This document shows positions 27,439-36,749 of a stretch of 64,000 nt of DNA, piece by piece. Position numbers and translations under genes: made by a program. The stretch is from JAXDMU01 sp963762435 (GTDB lineage Bacteria > Pseudomonadota > Alphaproteobacteria > ATCC43930 > CGMCC-115725). Within the stretch, counting starts at the first letter, position 1. Every line of letters begins with the position of its first letter. Location: assembly GCA_963762435.1 (NCBI GenBank), contig CAVXLN010000003.1, positions 434,001-498,000 of the forward strand. The letters are read 5' to 3'. The notes beneath the pieces were generated by a model that saw only the letters and a list, made by a program, of their open reading frames with translations, had not been told where the DNA came from and ran no database searches.

Positions 27439-30395
27439 GGCGCACCGCCCTGGAGCGCCGGCAGGCCGCGCCGCCGGATCTCGGCCTGCGCCTGCAGCAC
27501 ATCGGCGTAATCGCGCATGCCGGCAGCCGGGTTGTCGTCGCTATCGAGTGGCCGATAGGCCTTGAGCGCGTCGATCAGCTCGTCGAGGGCCGCACGCGCC
27601 GCCTTCACGGCCGCCTCGTCGATCGGCATCGCCTGGGCCGGCGGCATGAGCTTCTCCATGCGGACCAGCAGCTGTGTCACGAGGATGGCACTCTGCCCTT
27701 GCAGGCCTTCCTCCGTCTCCTCGCCGGCCTTCAGGAACATCATCCAGTTGCGCGAGGTGAGCATCGGCTTGCCGGGCCACCAGCCGTGGCGGTTCGGAAT
27801 GGCGCGCTGGATGATCGGATCCTGGTCGAACATCGTCTCCATATATTGGACGACGGCTTGCGCATCCGTGTCCTTGTCGGCCAGCACGCCGTCGCTGAGG
27901 CCGATCTTGCGCATCGCATCGCGCGCCAGCGGATCGCGCGCCGTCACGGCCGCCCAGGCGAGCGCATATTTCGCCAAGGTCGGGTTGGACCGCAGCGCCT
28001 GGCGCACTTTCTTGCGGTCTTCCGGATCCTGCATCGCTGCCTCGTAATCGCTCCAGGCCTTCTTGAGCGCGCCGGCATCGAAGAATTTGGTCACGAGCTT
28101 CGCCGTCTCGGTCGCGACCTTGGTCCCGCCCATGATGGTGGCGCCCATCGGGGCGGCGATCCCGGTCACCTTCAAGGCGGCACCGATCGTCTCGACGGCC
28201 TTGATGGCGCCGTTGATCCAGTCGGCATTGCGGAATTTCTTCTCGAGCCCGGCGCGATGAAACTCGGCGGCGACGAGGGCGGAGGCGCCGGCATTGCGGC
28301 TGTCCGCCATGCTCTCCTCCCACTTCGACAGCTCCTTCATATGCTCGATCGCGGCATAGATGCTGGCGGCACTTTCCTTGAAGCTGGCCGCCACCGTCAG
28401 GACGCTGCCGCCGGGGTTCAGCGTCTCGAACATCGCCTTGCCGACGGCGAGAGAGACGTTGGCCAGCGTGTCGGCCAGCTTGAGATAGGATTTGTCCTTC
28501 TTCAGCGTCTCGATCATCGGGGCCAGCTTCGAGAGCGCCAGGCGCGCCTGTTGCACGGAATTGTCGGTCTCGCTCACGGCGGCGGCAAAGTCGTTGCCGA
28601 GCATGCGCGCGAATTCCTCTGAATCCGTCCGCATCGCGTCCATGCGCGCCGTCAGTTCTGCGTCTGCCAGCAATCCCGCTTCCGGCGACAGCGCGTTCTG
28701 CGATTCCTTGAGCCTGGCCAGGATCTCATTGATCTTGTCGGATTGCTGCGGGTCGCCGCCCGGTTGATCGCCACCGCCGTCGCCCTCATCCTCGCCGCCG
28801 CCCTCCGGCTGCAGCCGCCAACCCACCTTGCCGGTCTTGTCCTTGGCCGTCGTGACCGCCTTGGCGACCTCTTCGCGCAGCGTCTCGAGATCCTTGATGT
28901 TGTTGGCCGCCTCCAACAGCAGCGCATTCATCTCGCCGGCGACACCGCGCGGATCCCCGCCCTTGGCCGCCGTGCGCATCAGGGTCTGCCACTTCGTCGC
29001 CATGTCCTGGCTGAGCTTGATCGCGAGGGTCACTTCGGTCGAATTGACCACCTCGTCGAGGTCGTCCGCGATCTTGGCCGCCGACAGGCAGGCGCCGGTC
29101 AGCTCCTCGATCTTGAGCTGTGCCGCCTTGACCTTGGGATCGAGCTCGTCGGCGATCTGCTTCAGCGCCGTCTCGACACGCAGCCTTTCCTCGGTCTCGA
29201 TGCTGCCCTTGATCTCGGATGCCACGAGATCGCCGACCTCCTTCGCAAGCTCGCCGATGGCGTCGATCAAGTCCGAGCCGCCCTTCTCGATGGCGCCATA
29301 GACCTTCTTCGCCGCCCCCAGCGTCTTGATCGAGCCTTTGAGGCGGCCGCCGAGCGTCTTGTAGCTATCCTCATTGTAATAGCCGCCGACCGCATCGAGG
29401 CTGCTGGCGACCGCATCGGCGAGGGATCCGATCGCGGTATCGGCATCGCCCTTCACCAGATTGTAAGCGAACTTGCCGCCATGGACGGCGCCTTCGAACG
29501 ATGCCTTCAGCACCTTCTGCGTCGCTTCGGCGAGGCCGGCCTGCTCGATCGCCAGCTTGACGCCCTTTTCGGCCGCCTCGAGCAGGGTGGCGCCATCGAG
29601 CGACAGCGTCTTCTGCGCCACCGTCAGCCCGAAGGCGCCGGTGGCCGCGATCACCTCGATGCCGTTCTTGACGCTCTCCTTGGTGACACCTCGGCCGAGA
29701 TCGTCCGGCAAAGTCTCGAGAACGCCACCGGCGAATTTGCCGAGCGAGGTCACGAGCTCCGCACCGAGCCCCAGATTGTCGGCCAGCGGATTGCCGTCGC
29801 CGCCGGCCTCGGTGAAGGCTTCGAGGCGCTTGTTATATTCCTCCTGGGCGCCGGCGAAGATCTTCGCTACGTCGCTGTGCTTGCGTTTGACCAGATTCTC
29901 CGGGAACAGGCCGGCTCGGACCAGCGGCGTCCAGATCTCGTCGGCGATCTCGTCCTCGGTGAAGAGCGGATCGTCGGTCTTGGCATCGGCGAGTTGGCCC
30001 TCGGCATCGGCATGGGCATCGCGCAGGACCGCTTCCTGCGTGTTGAGGACCAACACGTGCTTGCCGATCTCGAGCAGCACCGTCTCGTCCTTGATGCGCA
30101 TATCGCCGCGCACATCGTGGCGCGTATCGATCTCCTCGTCCGGATTGAGGTTGCCGGTCAGCAGCTTCTGCGATTTGCCCTTGCTGTCGATGAGCTCGTA
30201 GGATTCCATCGCCGTTGCGAGCGGGCCTTTGATCTTGTCGATCTCGGCGAGGACGCCCTGCAGCACCTGCTGCCGCGTCTTCAGCCGCGCGCCGGCATTG
30301 TCGGACTTCTTGGTGATGTCGCCCTTGCCGCCGCCCGAGGGCTTCACCAGCCCTTCGAGCCATTTCGACTGATCGACCGTCAATGTGCCGGACAT
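27435..30395 (-). CDS. Very large helical protein of unknown function
   Basis: 986 residues. N-terminus MSGTLTVDQSKWLEGLVKPSGGGKGD, no signal peptide. Three parts can be seen: a mixed N-terminal region (1-200); Ala/Gly-rich amphipathic helices with small-residue patches (about 215-350, GAFGLTVAQKTLSL and FEGAVHGGKFAYNLVKGD) and coiled coil (350-520) up to a low-complexity linker rich in Gly, Asp and Glu near 540; and a C-terminal part with a small hydrophobic segment (GAALKVTGIAAPMGATIMGG, about 765-785) followed by SNPTLAKYALAWAAVTARDPLAR. A ribosome site AAAGGG precedes ATG 30395, 11 bp after the 894-residue gene. No enzyme motif or known family was recognised. The amphipathic and glycine-rich segments make membrane insertion or scaffold assembly possible, but this is a guess. 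Confidence 0.65.
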   Translation of the reverse strand: MSGTLTVDQSKWLEGLVKPSGGGKGDITKKSDNAGARLKTRQQVLQGVLAEIDKIKGPLATAMESYELIDSKGKSQKLLTGNLNPDEEIDTRHDVRGDMRIKDETVLLEIGKHVLVLNTQEAVLRDAHADAEGQLADAKTDDPLFTEDEIADEIWTPLVRAGLFPENLVKRKHSDVAKIFAGAQEEYNKRLEAFTEAGGDGNPLADNLGLGAELVTSLGKFAGGVLETLPDDLGRGVTKESVKNGIEVIAATGAFGLTVAQKTLSLDGATLLEAAEKGVKLAIEQAGLAEATQKVLKASFEGAVHGGKFAYNLVKGDADTAIGSLADAVASSLDAVGGYYNEDSYKTLGGRLKGSIKTLGAAKKVYGAIEKGGSDLIDAIGELAKEVGDLVASEIKGSIETEERLRVETALKQIADELDPKVKAAQLKIEELTGACLSAAKIADDLDEVVNSTEVTLAIKLSQDMATKWQTLMRTAAKGGDPRGVAGEMNALLLEAANNIKDLETLREEVAKAVTTAKDKTGKVGWRLQPEGGGEDEGDGGGDQPGGDPQQSDKINEILARLKESQNALSPEAGLLADAELTARMDAMRTDSEEFARMLGNDFAAAVSETDNSVQQARLALSKLAPMIETLKKDKSYLKLADTLANVSLAVGKAMFETLNPGGSVLTVAASFKESAASIYAAIEHMKELSKWEESMADSRNAGASALVAAEFHRAGLEKKFRNADWINGAIKAVETIGAALKVTGIAAPMGATIMGGTKVATETAKLVTKFFDAGALKKAWSDYEAAMQDPEDRKKVRQALRSNPTLAKYALAWAAVTARDPLARDAMRKIGLSDGVLADKDTDAQAVVQYMETMFDQDPIIQRAIPNRHGWWPGKPMLTSRNWMMFLKAGEETEEGLQGQSAILVTQLLVRMEKLMPPAQAMPIDEAAVKAARAALDELIDALKAYRPLDSDDNPAAGMRDYADVLQAQAEIRRRGLPALQGGAP

Positions 30396-30406
30396 GATTT
30401 AACCCT

Positions 30407-33091
30407 TTAGGCCGCGGCGCGGGTGAATTCGAGCTCGACGCGATCGAGGAACCGGAACAGCTGACCGAACAGGCTGACGCCGAACGGATTGCGCTGCAGA
30501 TGGAGGAAGAGCGGATCCTTGAAGAGCTGGTCCTGATATTGCCGGATCAGCCGCAATCCGGCCTCGCGCTCGGCCCGCCGCTGCGCGCGCTTGGCGCCGG
30601 TGGGATCGGGCTGGCCGAGCGACGCCGCGATCGCCGTGAAGGCGTCGCGCGCGAAGCGGCGCTTGGTGTCCTCCATCATCTTGGTGAGCTCGCCCAGGCC
30701 GCCGTCGAAAGGCGAGCCCGTCGCCGCGGTGGTGATGGCATTGAGCAGGCTTGAAAGATTGGTACCGGTCAGGTCGAGCACCTTGCCCCATTCGGCCGGG
30801 ATCTTGGCGATCGCGCGAGCGATGGCGGCATCGAAATTGGGTGTGCCGCGCACGCCTTCCAACCGTTTCTCGAGGTCCAGGAGCTGGGCCCGTGCCGCCT
30901 CCGGATCGCGCGCGATCTGGTCGGACAATGCTGCGAGCTGCTGCATCAGCAGCTTGTATTCGCCGATATTGCCCTGGGCGCCTAGGACAAGCGCTTCGTA
31001 GCCCTTCGCCTTCTCGGTCAGCTCCTCCCACGCCTCGGTGACGGCCTCGACCTCCTCAGCACGCTTCGTGCCGGCCTCGGCATCCTGCGACACGGCCGCC
31101 GGGTCCTTGAGCGCGCGCCCGTCCCAGACTAGCGTCAGCCCGTCCGTCACCGTCCTGAGCGTATCGGTCCAGCCCTGCTTGTGCGCGGCGAAGGCATCGG
31201 CACCAACGACCAGGGTCAGCATCGGGCTGAGGGCGTCCAGACCGAGCTTGATCTCGCCTTTCGCCGGATCGGGGCGCGTGCCGCCGAAGCTGGTGGGCGG
31301 CGTCCGGCCGACCGCCTGGGCGAAGGCGTTGTAGGTGCCGGTCGCCGTGCCGAGCTGGCCAGTCGATGTCACCCGCCATTGCCTGAGCTCGCCGCCGAAC
31401 AGTGTCTGAGCGGCGAGATCCTGCTTCAGCGCCTCGACCGCACTCTTGAACTCGGCCGGCCCAAGGCCGTTGCGCGGATTCTGAAGCTCTTCCAGCCGCG
31501 TGCTGAGGGCTGCGAGATCGGTCGGTGGGATGAGCTTGAGGTCGGCATGGGCGAGGCCTGCCTTGATCTCTTCGAGTGTCTTCGCCAGCGTCGCGAACAG
31601 GCTCGAATTGCTCGTGAAATCGCGCAGCAGATCGGTGACCTCGGTGATGATGCCGCGGGCCGGGTCGGCCGCTTCGAGATTGCCGTTGCAGTCGAGGAAA
31701 TTCTCCGCCTCGTCGAGGCTGGCCCCGATCATCGCCAGCAGTGCCGCGGCCAGCTTCGCGTTGGGCGTCTTCTGCGCCTGGGTATATTGCGACCGCAGCG
31801 CGTGGACCTGCTGCTTCAGCTTCTCGATTTCGGGCTCGGTCGCATCGATATGGTCGATGCGCGCCTGGTCGATCTCGTCGATCAGCGCCGGCAAGCTCGT
31901 CTCGGCCGCTTCCTTGTAGTCGCGCGTTTTCTCCGTATCGGCGACCAGCGCGTCATAGCGCTGCCGCATCGCCGCATAGGCCGGGGCACCCGCCAGCCGG
32001 AGCTCGCTCAGCGCCTGCTCGGCCTCCTGCTGCTTCGCCTCGAACGCCTTCAGCTCCTGCTCGGCTTTCACCCCAGCGCGCGCATGCTGCTCGGTCCGAT
32101 CCTTGGCGGAGCCGTTGTGGACGTCGGTGGCTAGGGAAGCAACGGCATCGCGATAGGTCCTGAGCGCCTCCTGCACGGCGGCATCAATTGCCTCCGGGGT
32201 GGCCGCCCGCTCCAGTGCGTTGGCGAGCCGGGCGGGTGCGCCTGTCTGGTTCTTGACCAATCCGGCGAGATGGCGCGGCTCGGCGCCCGGCACGGTCTCC
32301 TTCACCTTCTCGGCGGCAGTCGCCACGATCTTGTCGAGCCCGTATCCCTCGATCGTGCGGCGGAACTGGAGCAATGCCGCCTGCCGCAGCTTGGCGAGTT
32401 GATCGGGCCCGCCGCCCTGCTTCGTCTCGGCCTTGCCGATCGCCTGCTCGAGCTTGGCGATGCCGGCCGTGACCTGCTGCACGATCTTGTCCACGGCACC
32501 GGCATCGAACGGCTTGCCGGCGACGGTCCTCAGCTGCGTGACAAGCCCGCCATGCACCTGCAGCAGCGTGTCGGCCGTATCGATGCCTTGTGTCGCCTTG
32601 AGCAGGTCGACGCGAGCGCACAGCCCGCCATTCAGCCGGGCCGCGAGCGCGTGCCAGGCCGTGCTCGGCTGTGCGGCATTGCGCAGCGCGTCGAGCACGC
32701 CGGCTACTGTCGTCTCGGCTGTCTTGGCGCCGGTGACGAGCGGACCGGCATCGCCGAGCTCGGTCGGCGGCTTCTTCTGGTCGCGCAGCAGCTTGGCGAG
32801 GTCGAGTTGATTCTTGGCAGCCTTAGCGGCCTCCGTCTTCGCGGTCTCGGCGTGAACTTTCGCCTGCGCGATGGCGCCGCGCAAAACACTCATGCCGCCC
32901 GCGGGATCGAGCGTGCTGGCCGGACGCAGCTTTTCGGCCGCGCTGGCGGCATTGTCCGCCTTGTCGTGGCTTTGCTTGATGGCATCGAACAGCTTGACGC
33001 CGTTGATGTGCCATTCCTCGCCCATATATCCGGTGCAGTTGTAGATGAGCCGGCGGCCGGCGCTGATCAGACCGAACAGCGATTCGCCCAT
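30407..33091 (-). CDS. Very large coiled-coil protein of unknown function, first gene of operon
   Basis: 894 residues starting MGESLFGLISAGRRLIYNCTGYMG. The body is long, Ala/Gln/Lys/Glu-rich helix with several coiled-coil stretches (for example 335-370 and 395-440). One compact-looking interval lies at about 575-645 (GGELRQWRVTSTGQLGTATGTYNAF to LTLVVGADAFAAHKQGW). The last 100 residues are basic and end FLHLQRNPFGVSLFGQLFRFLDRVELEFTRAAA. There is no signal peptide, and no ATPase or nuclease motif was seen. Three genes in one direction, with an 11-bp gap and then a 4-bp overlap, form a single operon. Function is unknown. Confidence 0.65.
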   Translation of the reverse strand: MGESLFGLISAGRRLIYNCTGYMGEEWHINGVKLFDAIKQSHDKADNAASAAEKLRPASTLDPAGGMSVLRGAIAQAKVHAETAKTEAAKAAKNQLDLAKLLRDQKKPPTELGDAGPLVTGAKTAETTVAGVLDALRNAAQPSTAWHALAARLNGGLCARVDLLKATQGIDTADTLLQVHGGLVTQLRTVAGKPFDAGAVDKIVQQVTAGIAKLEQAIGKAETKQGGGPDQLAKLRQAALLQFRRTIEGYGLDKIVATAAEKVKETVPGAEPRHLAGLVKNQTGAPARLANALERAATPEAIDAAVQEALRTYRDAVASLATDVHNGSAKDRTEQHARAGVKAEQELKAFEAKQQEAEQALSELRLAGAPAYAAMRQRYDALVADTEKTRDYKEAAETSLPALIDEIDQARIDHIDATEPEIEKLKQQVHALRSQYTQAQKTPNAKLAAALLAMIGASLDEAENFLDCNGNLEAADPARGIITEVTDLLRDFTSNSSLFATLAKTLEEIKAGLAHADLKLIPPTDLAALSTRLEELQNPRNGLGPAEFKSAVEALKQDLAAQTLFGGELRQWRVTSTGQLGTATGTYNAFAQAVGRTPPTSFGGTRPDPAKGEIKLGLDALSPMLTLVVGADAFAAHKQGWTDTLRTVTDGLTLVWDGRALKDPAAVSQDAEAGTKRAEEVEAVTEAWEELTEKAKGYEALVLGAQGNIGEYKLLMQQLAALSDQIARDPEAARAQLLDLEKRLEGVRGTPNFDAAIARAIAKIPAEWGKVLDLTGTNLSSLLNAITTAATGSPFDGGLGELTKMMEDTKRRFARDAFTAIAASLGQPDPTGAKRAQRRAEREAGLRLIRQYQDQLFKDPLFLHLQRNPFGVSLFGQLFRFLDRVELEFTRAAA

Positions 33092-33194
33092 GAATGCTCT
33101 CCCCCAACGTGCTCGACGCGGCCCGGCTCAGTTTACGCAGCGGCCCAGCACCAGGACAGGAGTGGACCCGCGATCGGAGCGGCGGTTTGGGCAG

Positions 33195-33242
33195 AAGGAA
33201 TGCCATGCCATCGGCACTGCCGCAATCGGCATAAGGAATGCC
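33195..33242. repeat. Direct repeat upstream of the unknown operon
   Basis: AAGGAATGCC occurs at 33195-33204 and again at 33233-33242, 38 bp apart, with the related segments ATGCCATCGGCA and GCAATCGGCAT between them. It lies in the gap before the large-protein operon and may include regulator sites for it. Nothing else was recognised in this 207-bp gap. Confidence 0.35.
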
Positions 33243-33298
33243 GCTTGCCGAGCCTGACCTGGCATTACATCGCAATCGATCGTGCGAAGAGGAGGTTT

Positions 33299-33661
33299 TT
33301 AGAAGTTGCTCTTCAGCTGAATGCCGAAGGCATGCCGGACCAGGAAGTCGTCGGAGCCGCGGCCCTGCCCCGTATCAGTGGTCGCATCATTCAGCATCGG
33401 CGCGAAATGAGCGCCCTCCTCGTCCTTCGAGGCTTTCTGCACCGGCTGCACCGCGGCTGGCGGCTTCAGCGGTGTCACCGCGAGCGGATCGAAATGCTGC
33501 AGCTTGGTGGGATCGAGGTTGAGGTTGAGCACCGGGGGATCGGCCTTCAGATCGAGCACCGAAGGCGGCGTCGTCTGGAACTCCGTCGCAAGTGCAGCGG
33601 AGCTGATATTGAGCGGGAGCATCGCGAGGATTACCCCCGATATCCGGGCGGACCCAATCAT
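33299..33661 (-). CDS. Small exported hypothetical protein
   Basis: 120 residues with an N-terminal signal peptide (ARISGVILAMLPLNISSAALATEF, cleavage probably after ALA). The mature part is Pro/Leu/Asp-rich, with PPSVLDLKADPPVLNLNLDPTKL repeating a P-x-V-L-x-L pattern, and ends FGIQLKSNF. ATG at 33661 has an A+T-rich leader but no clear ribosome site. It lies 207 bp upstream of, and in the same direction as, the three-gene unknown operon, so a functional link is possible but unproven. Confidence 0.5.
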   Translation of the reverse strand: MIGSARISGVILAMLPLNISSAALATEFQTTPPSVLDLKADPPVLNLNLDPTKLQHFDPLAVTPLKPPAAVQPVQKASKDEEGAHFAPMLNDATTDTGQGRGSDDFLVRHAFGIQLKSNF

Positions 33662-33712
33662 GTATATATTATTACCGAGTCAAAACCGGTTGTCGACACC
33701 GAAATGGCTTAT

Positions 33713-34435
33713 TTAGGACAAATTTTCCGCGTTTGACTGTCCACGATCATTGAATTGGCCAAGATCAACCAGCGGCGCGAGCTCGACAGCGTGGCGCCAG
33801 CTGCCTCGATCGGGCCGGCGCGGCAGGGTCAGGAGCGGAATGCCGGGCGCGAACCGGCCGAGGCTGCCGAGTGTCTCGTCGAGCGGCACGCTGGAGGCCG
33901 GCAACTCGCTGATCACGATCGCGCGCACGGCGATCCGGGCGCGGTCCAGGCTTTCGAGCGCGGTCAGCGTATGGCTGAGCGTGCCGAGATAACTGCCGGC
34001 GACGAGCAGCGCCGGCATCTCGAGGGCGGCGATCCAGTCCCGCACGGTATGCTGCAGATCGAGCGGCACCATGACGCCGCCGACGCCTTCGATCAGCTTC
34101 ACCTGCTCGGGCCCGGCGAGCACGGATCGACAAAAACCGACCAGGGCGGCGAAATCCACTTCCCGCCCCTCGCGCGCCGCCGCCATGTCGGGCGAGAGCG
34201 GGGCGGTGAAACGCCAGGGTGCGATGTCGTCGAGGACCGTATCGGGTGCGAGGCCGGCCGCCTCGGCCAGCACGGCCGGATCGCTCGTGGCAAGCGTCTC
34301 GGGCTCGATGCCGCTCACGACCGGCTTCGCCACGCGCAGGCTGAGGCCGCGCTGGCGGGCGAGATATGCCAGTGCTGCCGTGACATGGGTCTTGCCGATC
34401 TCGGTACCGGTCGAGGTCACGAAATAGCGGATCAT
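33713..34435 (-). CDS. bioD: Dethiobiotin synthetase
   Basis: 240 residues. An ATP-dependent enzyme closing the ureido ring on diaminopelargonate. P-loop TSTGTEIGKTHVTAAL at the start, then VAKPVVSGIEP and LIEGVGGVMVPLD, which bind substrate and Mg. The ATG overlaps the bioF stop by four bases. The last residues (GQFNDRGQSNAENLS) extend past the usual core. Confidence 0.92.
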   Translation of the reverse strand: MIRYFVTSTGTEIGKTHVTAALAYLARQRGLSLRVAKPVVSGIEPETLATSDPAVLAEAAGLAPDTVLDDIAPWRFTAPLSPDMAAAREGREVDFAALVGFCRSVLAGPEQVKLIEGVGGVMVPLDLQHTVRDWIAALEMPALLVAGSYLGTLSHTLTALESLDRARIAVRAIVISELPASSVPLDETLGSLGRFAPGIPLLTLPRRPDRGSWRHAVELAPLVDLGQFNDRGQSNAENLS

Positions 34436-35559
34436 CGCCCGAGGATCGCCTTGATGGCGTCGGCCAGCGCCGTCACTTGCGCCGCCTCATGGCCGGCCGT
34501 GAAGGTGATGCGCAGGCGCGCCGTGCCAGGCGGCACGGTCGGCGGGCGGATCGCGGTCACCAGGAATCCCGCCTCGGCCAGTGCCGAGGCGGCGTCGAGT
34601 GCCGCCGCCTCGGCGCCGATGACGATCGGAACGATCTGGCTTTCAGGCCGCGGCAAGCCCAGGAGCTCGGCGAAGAGCCGGGCATGGGCGAGCGGACGAA
34701 TCCCAAGCAAAGGATCGGCCGCGATGACGTCGAGGGCAGCCAACGCCGCCGCGACCGTGGCCGGCGGTAGGCCGGTCGTATAGACGAAGGCGCGCGCCCG
34801 ACTGATCAAGAGCTCGGCCACCGGTTTCGAGCAGCAGAGATAGCCGCCATAGCTGCCGAGCCCCTTGGAGAGCGTGCCCATCTGGAGCGGCACCTGGGCC
34901 GGATCGAGCGGCGGCAGCAGGCCGGTGCCATGCGCATCGTCGGTCATGAGCCAGGCATCATGGGCCAGGGCGAGTTCCGCCATCGCGGCCACCGGCGCCA
35001 GATCGCCATCCATGCTGAAGACCCGATCGGTCAGGATCAAGCAATGGCGATGGTGCTGCCGCTCGGCCGCGAGCAGGGTCTCCAGATGATCGAGGTCGTT
35101 GTGCCGAAAGACATGGCTTGCGGCCCCCGACAGCTTGGTGCCGGCCATCAGGCAGGAATGAGCGAGCGCATCGACCAGGATGAGGTCACCCGGGCCTACC
35201 AGCGCCGGCACGATGCCGATATTGGCGAGATAGCCGCTGCCGAAGACGAGCGCCGCCTCGGTCCCCTTGAGGGCGGCAAGCCGTGCCTCGAGCTGGCCAT
35301 AGAGCGGGTGGTTGCCGGTGACGAGACGCGAGGCGGCCGCACCCGTGCCGTATGTGGAGGCCGCTTCGGCCGCCGCCTGCTTCACCGCCGGATGCTGGGT
35401 CAGATTGAGATAATCGTTGCAGCAGAAGGAGATGAGCGTGCGGCCGTCACGCCGGGCCGTAACGGCACCATCGCGCCAGGTCTCGACGAGGCGGCGGCGC
35501 GTGCCGGCGGCCTCAAGGGCGGCCAGCTTGGTTTCGGCGAAGGCATCGAGGGATCGCAT
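34432..35559 (-). CDS. bioF: 8-amino-7-oxononanoate synthase
   Basis: 375-residue fold-type I PLP enzyme condensing pimeloyl-CoA or pimeloyl-ACP with alanine. FCCNDYLNLTQHP, ASRLVTGNHPLYGQLE, DDAHGTGLL and the cofactor lysine in GTLSKGLGSYGGYL are visible. ATG at 35559 (MRSLDAFAETKL) was preferred to a codon ten residues earlier. It forms an operon with bioD; bioB and bioA lie 2.4 kb away on the other strand. Confidence 0.93.
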   Translation of the reverse strand: MRSLDAFAETKLAALEAAGTRRRLVETWRDGAVTARRDGRTLISFCCNDYLNLTQHPAVKQAAAEAASTYGTGAAASRLVTGNHPLYGQLEARLAALKGTEAALVFGSGYLANIGIVPALVGPGDLILVDALAHSCLMAGTKLSGAASHVFRHNDLDHLETLLAAERQHHRHCLILTDRVFSMDGDLAPVAAMAELALAHDAWLMTDDAHGTGLLPPLDPAQVPLQMGTLSKGLGSYGGYLCCSKPVAELLISRARAFVYTTGLPPATVAAALAALDVIAADPLLGIRPLAHARLFAELLGLPRPESQIVPIVIGAEAAALDAASALAEAGFLVTAIRPPTVPPGTARLRITFTAGHEAAQVTALADAIKAILGR

Positions 35560-35669
35560 CGGCGAGCTATGGCGTGAGCGGGACCTCAAGTCAAACCTTG
35601 GGGCCTCGTTTCAGTTGTCATCGAAGTCCGCTTCGTTTGCATGACGTGCCATGTTAAGCCCGGCCGTCG

Positions 35670-35683
35670 ATCTAAATTTAGAT
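35670..35683. promoter_or_regulatory. 14-bp perfect palindrome, candidate operator
   Basis: ATCTAAATTTAGAT is its own reverse complement and lies 13 bp before the methyltransferase ATG, in the 137-bp gap shared with bioF on the other strand. It could bind a dimeric repressor of either gene. It does not match the BioR box TTATCTATAA. Confidence 0.4.
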
Positions 35684-35696
35684 GAGGAGAGCCGTG

Positions 35697-36711
35697 ATGA
35701 ACGCCCAGGATGCTCCGCTCCCCGAAGCCAGCGCCCAGATGATGCAGATGATCACGGGCTACTGGATCACCCAGCTGACGCACGGCATGGCGCGCTATTC
35801 GATCGCCGATCATCTGGCCGAGGGGCCGAAGGGCGCCCAGGAAATCGCGGCCGCGGAAGGGCTGAATCCCGATGCCTGCTTCCGCTTCCTGCGCGCCTGC
35901 GCCGGGCTCGGCCTCGTCAGCCATGACGGGGCGCGGTTCGGCCGGACGCCGCTTAGCGACACGCTGCGCCGAGGCGTGCCGGGCTCGCTCCGCGGCTTCG
36001 CGCTGTCGCAGCCGGCACCCGGCCATTGGCTGCCCTGGGGCCGTTTCCCCGAAGCGCTCAAGACCGGCGAAATGCAGACCGTGCCGGCGCTTGGCGACCC
36101 GCTGTTCGACTATTACGGCCGTGCGCCGGACGAGGCCCAATCCTTTACGGACGCCATGACAGGGCTCACCATGATGGTCGCGGCCGAGGCGGCACGGCTG
36201 ATCGACACGAGCGGGACGGCGCTCGCCGTCGATATCGGCGGCGCCGGCGGGGCGCTGATCATGGCCTTACTCGACGCCAACCCCAGGCTCCACGGCATCG
36301 TTTTCGATCGGCCGAACATCGTGCCGAGTGTCGCCGCAATGGCCGAGCGGGCCGGGCTGCAGGACCGCGTCACGGCAGTCGGCGGCGATTTCTTCGAGGC
36401 GGTGCCGGCTGCCGATCTCTATCTGCTCAAATTCATCCTGCATGATTGGGACGATGCGCTCTGCGTCAAGATTTCTGAAGAGCTGCCGGCAGGCGGCGCG
36501 GCCGGGCGCGCGCCTGGCCGTGATCGAGCTGGCGGTGGGCGAGATCGGCACGCCGAGCCTGGCGCCGCTGATGGATCTCAACATGATGGTGATGTCGGGC
36601 GGGCGCGAGCGCAGCGAGGCGGAATACGCCGCCCTCTTCGCGGCTGCGGGCTGGTCGAAACCGACGCTCACGCCGACCAACTCCCCGATGGTGATCCTCG
36701 AGGCACGGTGA
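35697..36711 (+). pseudogene. O-methyltransferase with a one-base frameshift
   Basis: Resembles acetylserotonin/hydroxyneurosporene-type O-methyltransferases (dimerisation helix domain then SAM domain): AVDIGGAGGALIMALLDANP (SAM site), GGDFFEAVPAADLYLLKFILHDWDD (catalytic His region). After FILHDWDDALCVKI the reading frame is lost at ATTT (36472-36474). Removing one T restores LKSCRQAARPGARLAVIELAVG, PLMDLNMMVMSGG and RSEAEYAALFAAAGW to the stop at 36711. Reading straight on gives an unrelated Arg/Gly-rich tail ending at 36746. ATG 35697 follows GAGGAG. This may be a recent inactivating mutation or a sequencing error; the base change is seen, the cause is inferred. Substrate unknown. Confidence 0.8.
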
Positions 36712-36749
36712 CGCTTTCCCGGGGCTCGGCCCGGCTGATAGGTTGAGCC

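Noticed and set aside
36472..36474. Programmed frameshift in the methyltransferase
   Set aside because: There is only a three-T run, with no slippery heptamer or downstream structure seen, so a mutation or sequencing error is more likely.
35682..36746. Intact 354-residue methyltransferase
   Set aside because: After about residue 265 the straight reading frame becomes Arg/Gly-rich and unlike any methyltransferase, whereas the +1 frame restores the family's end.
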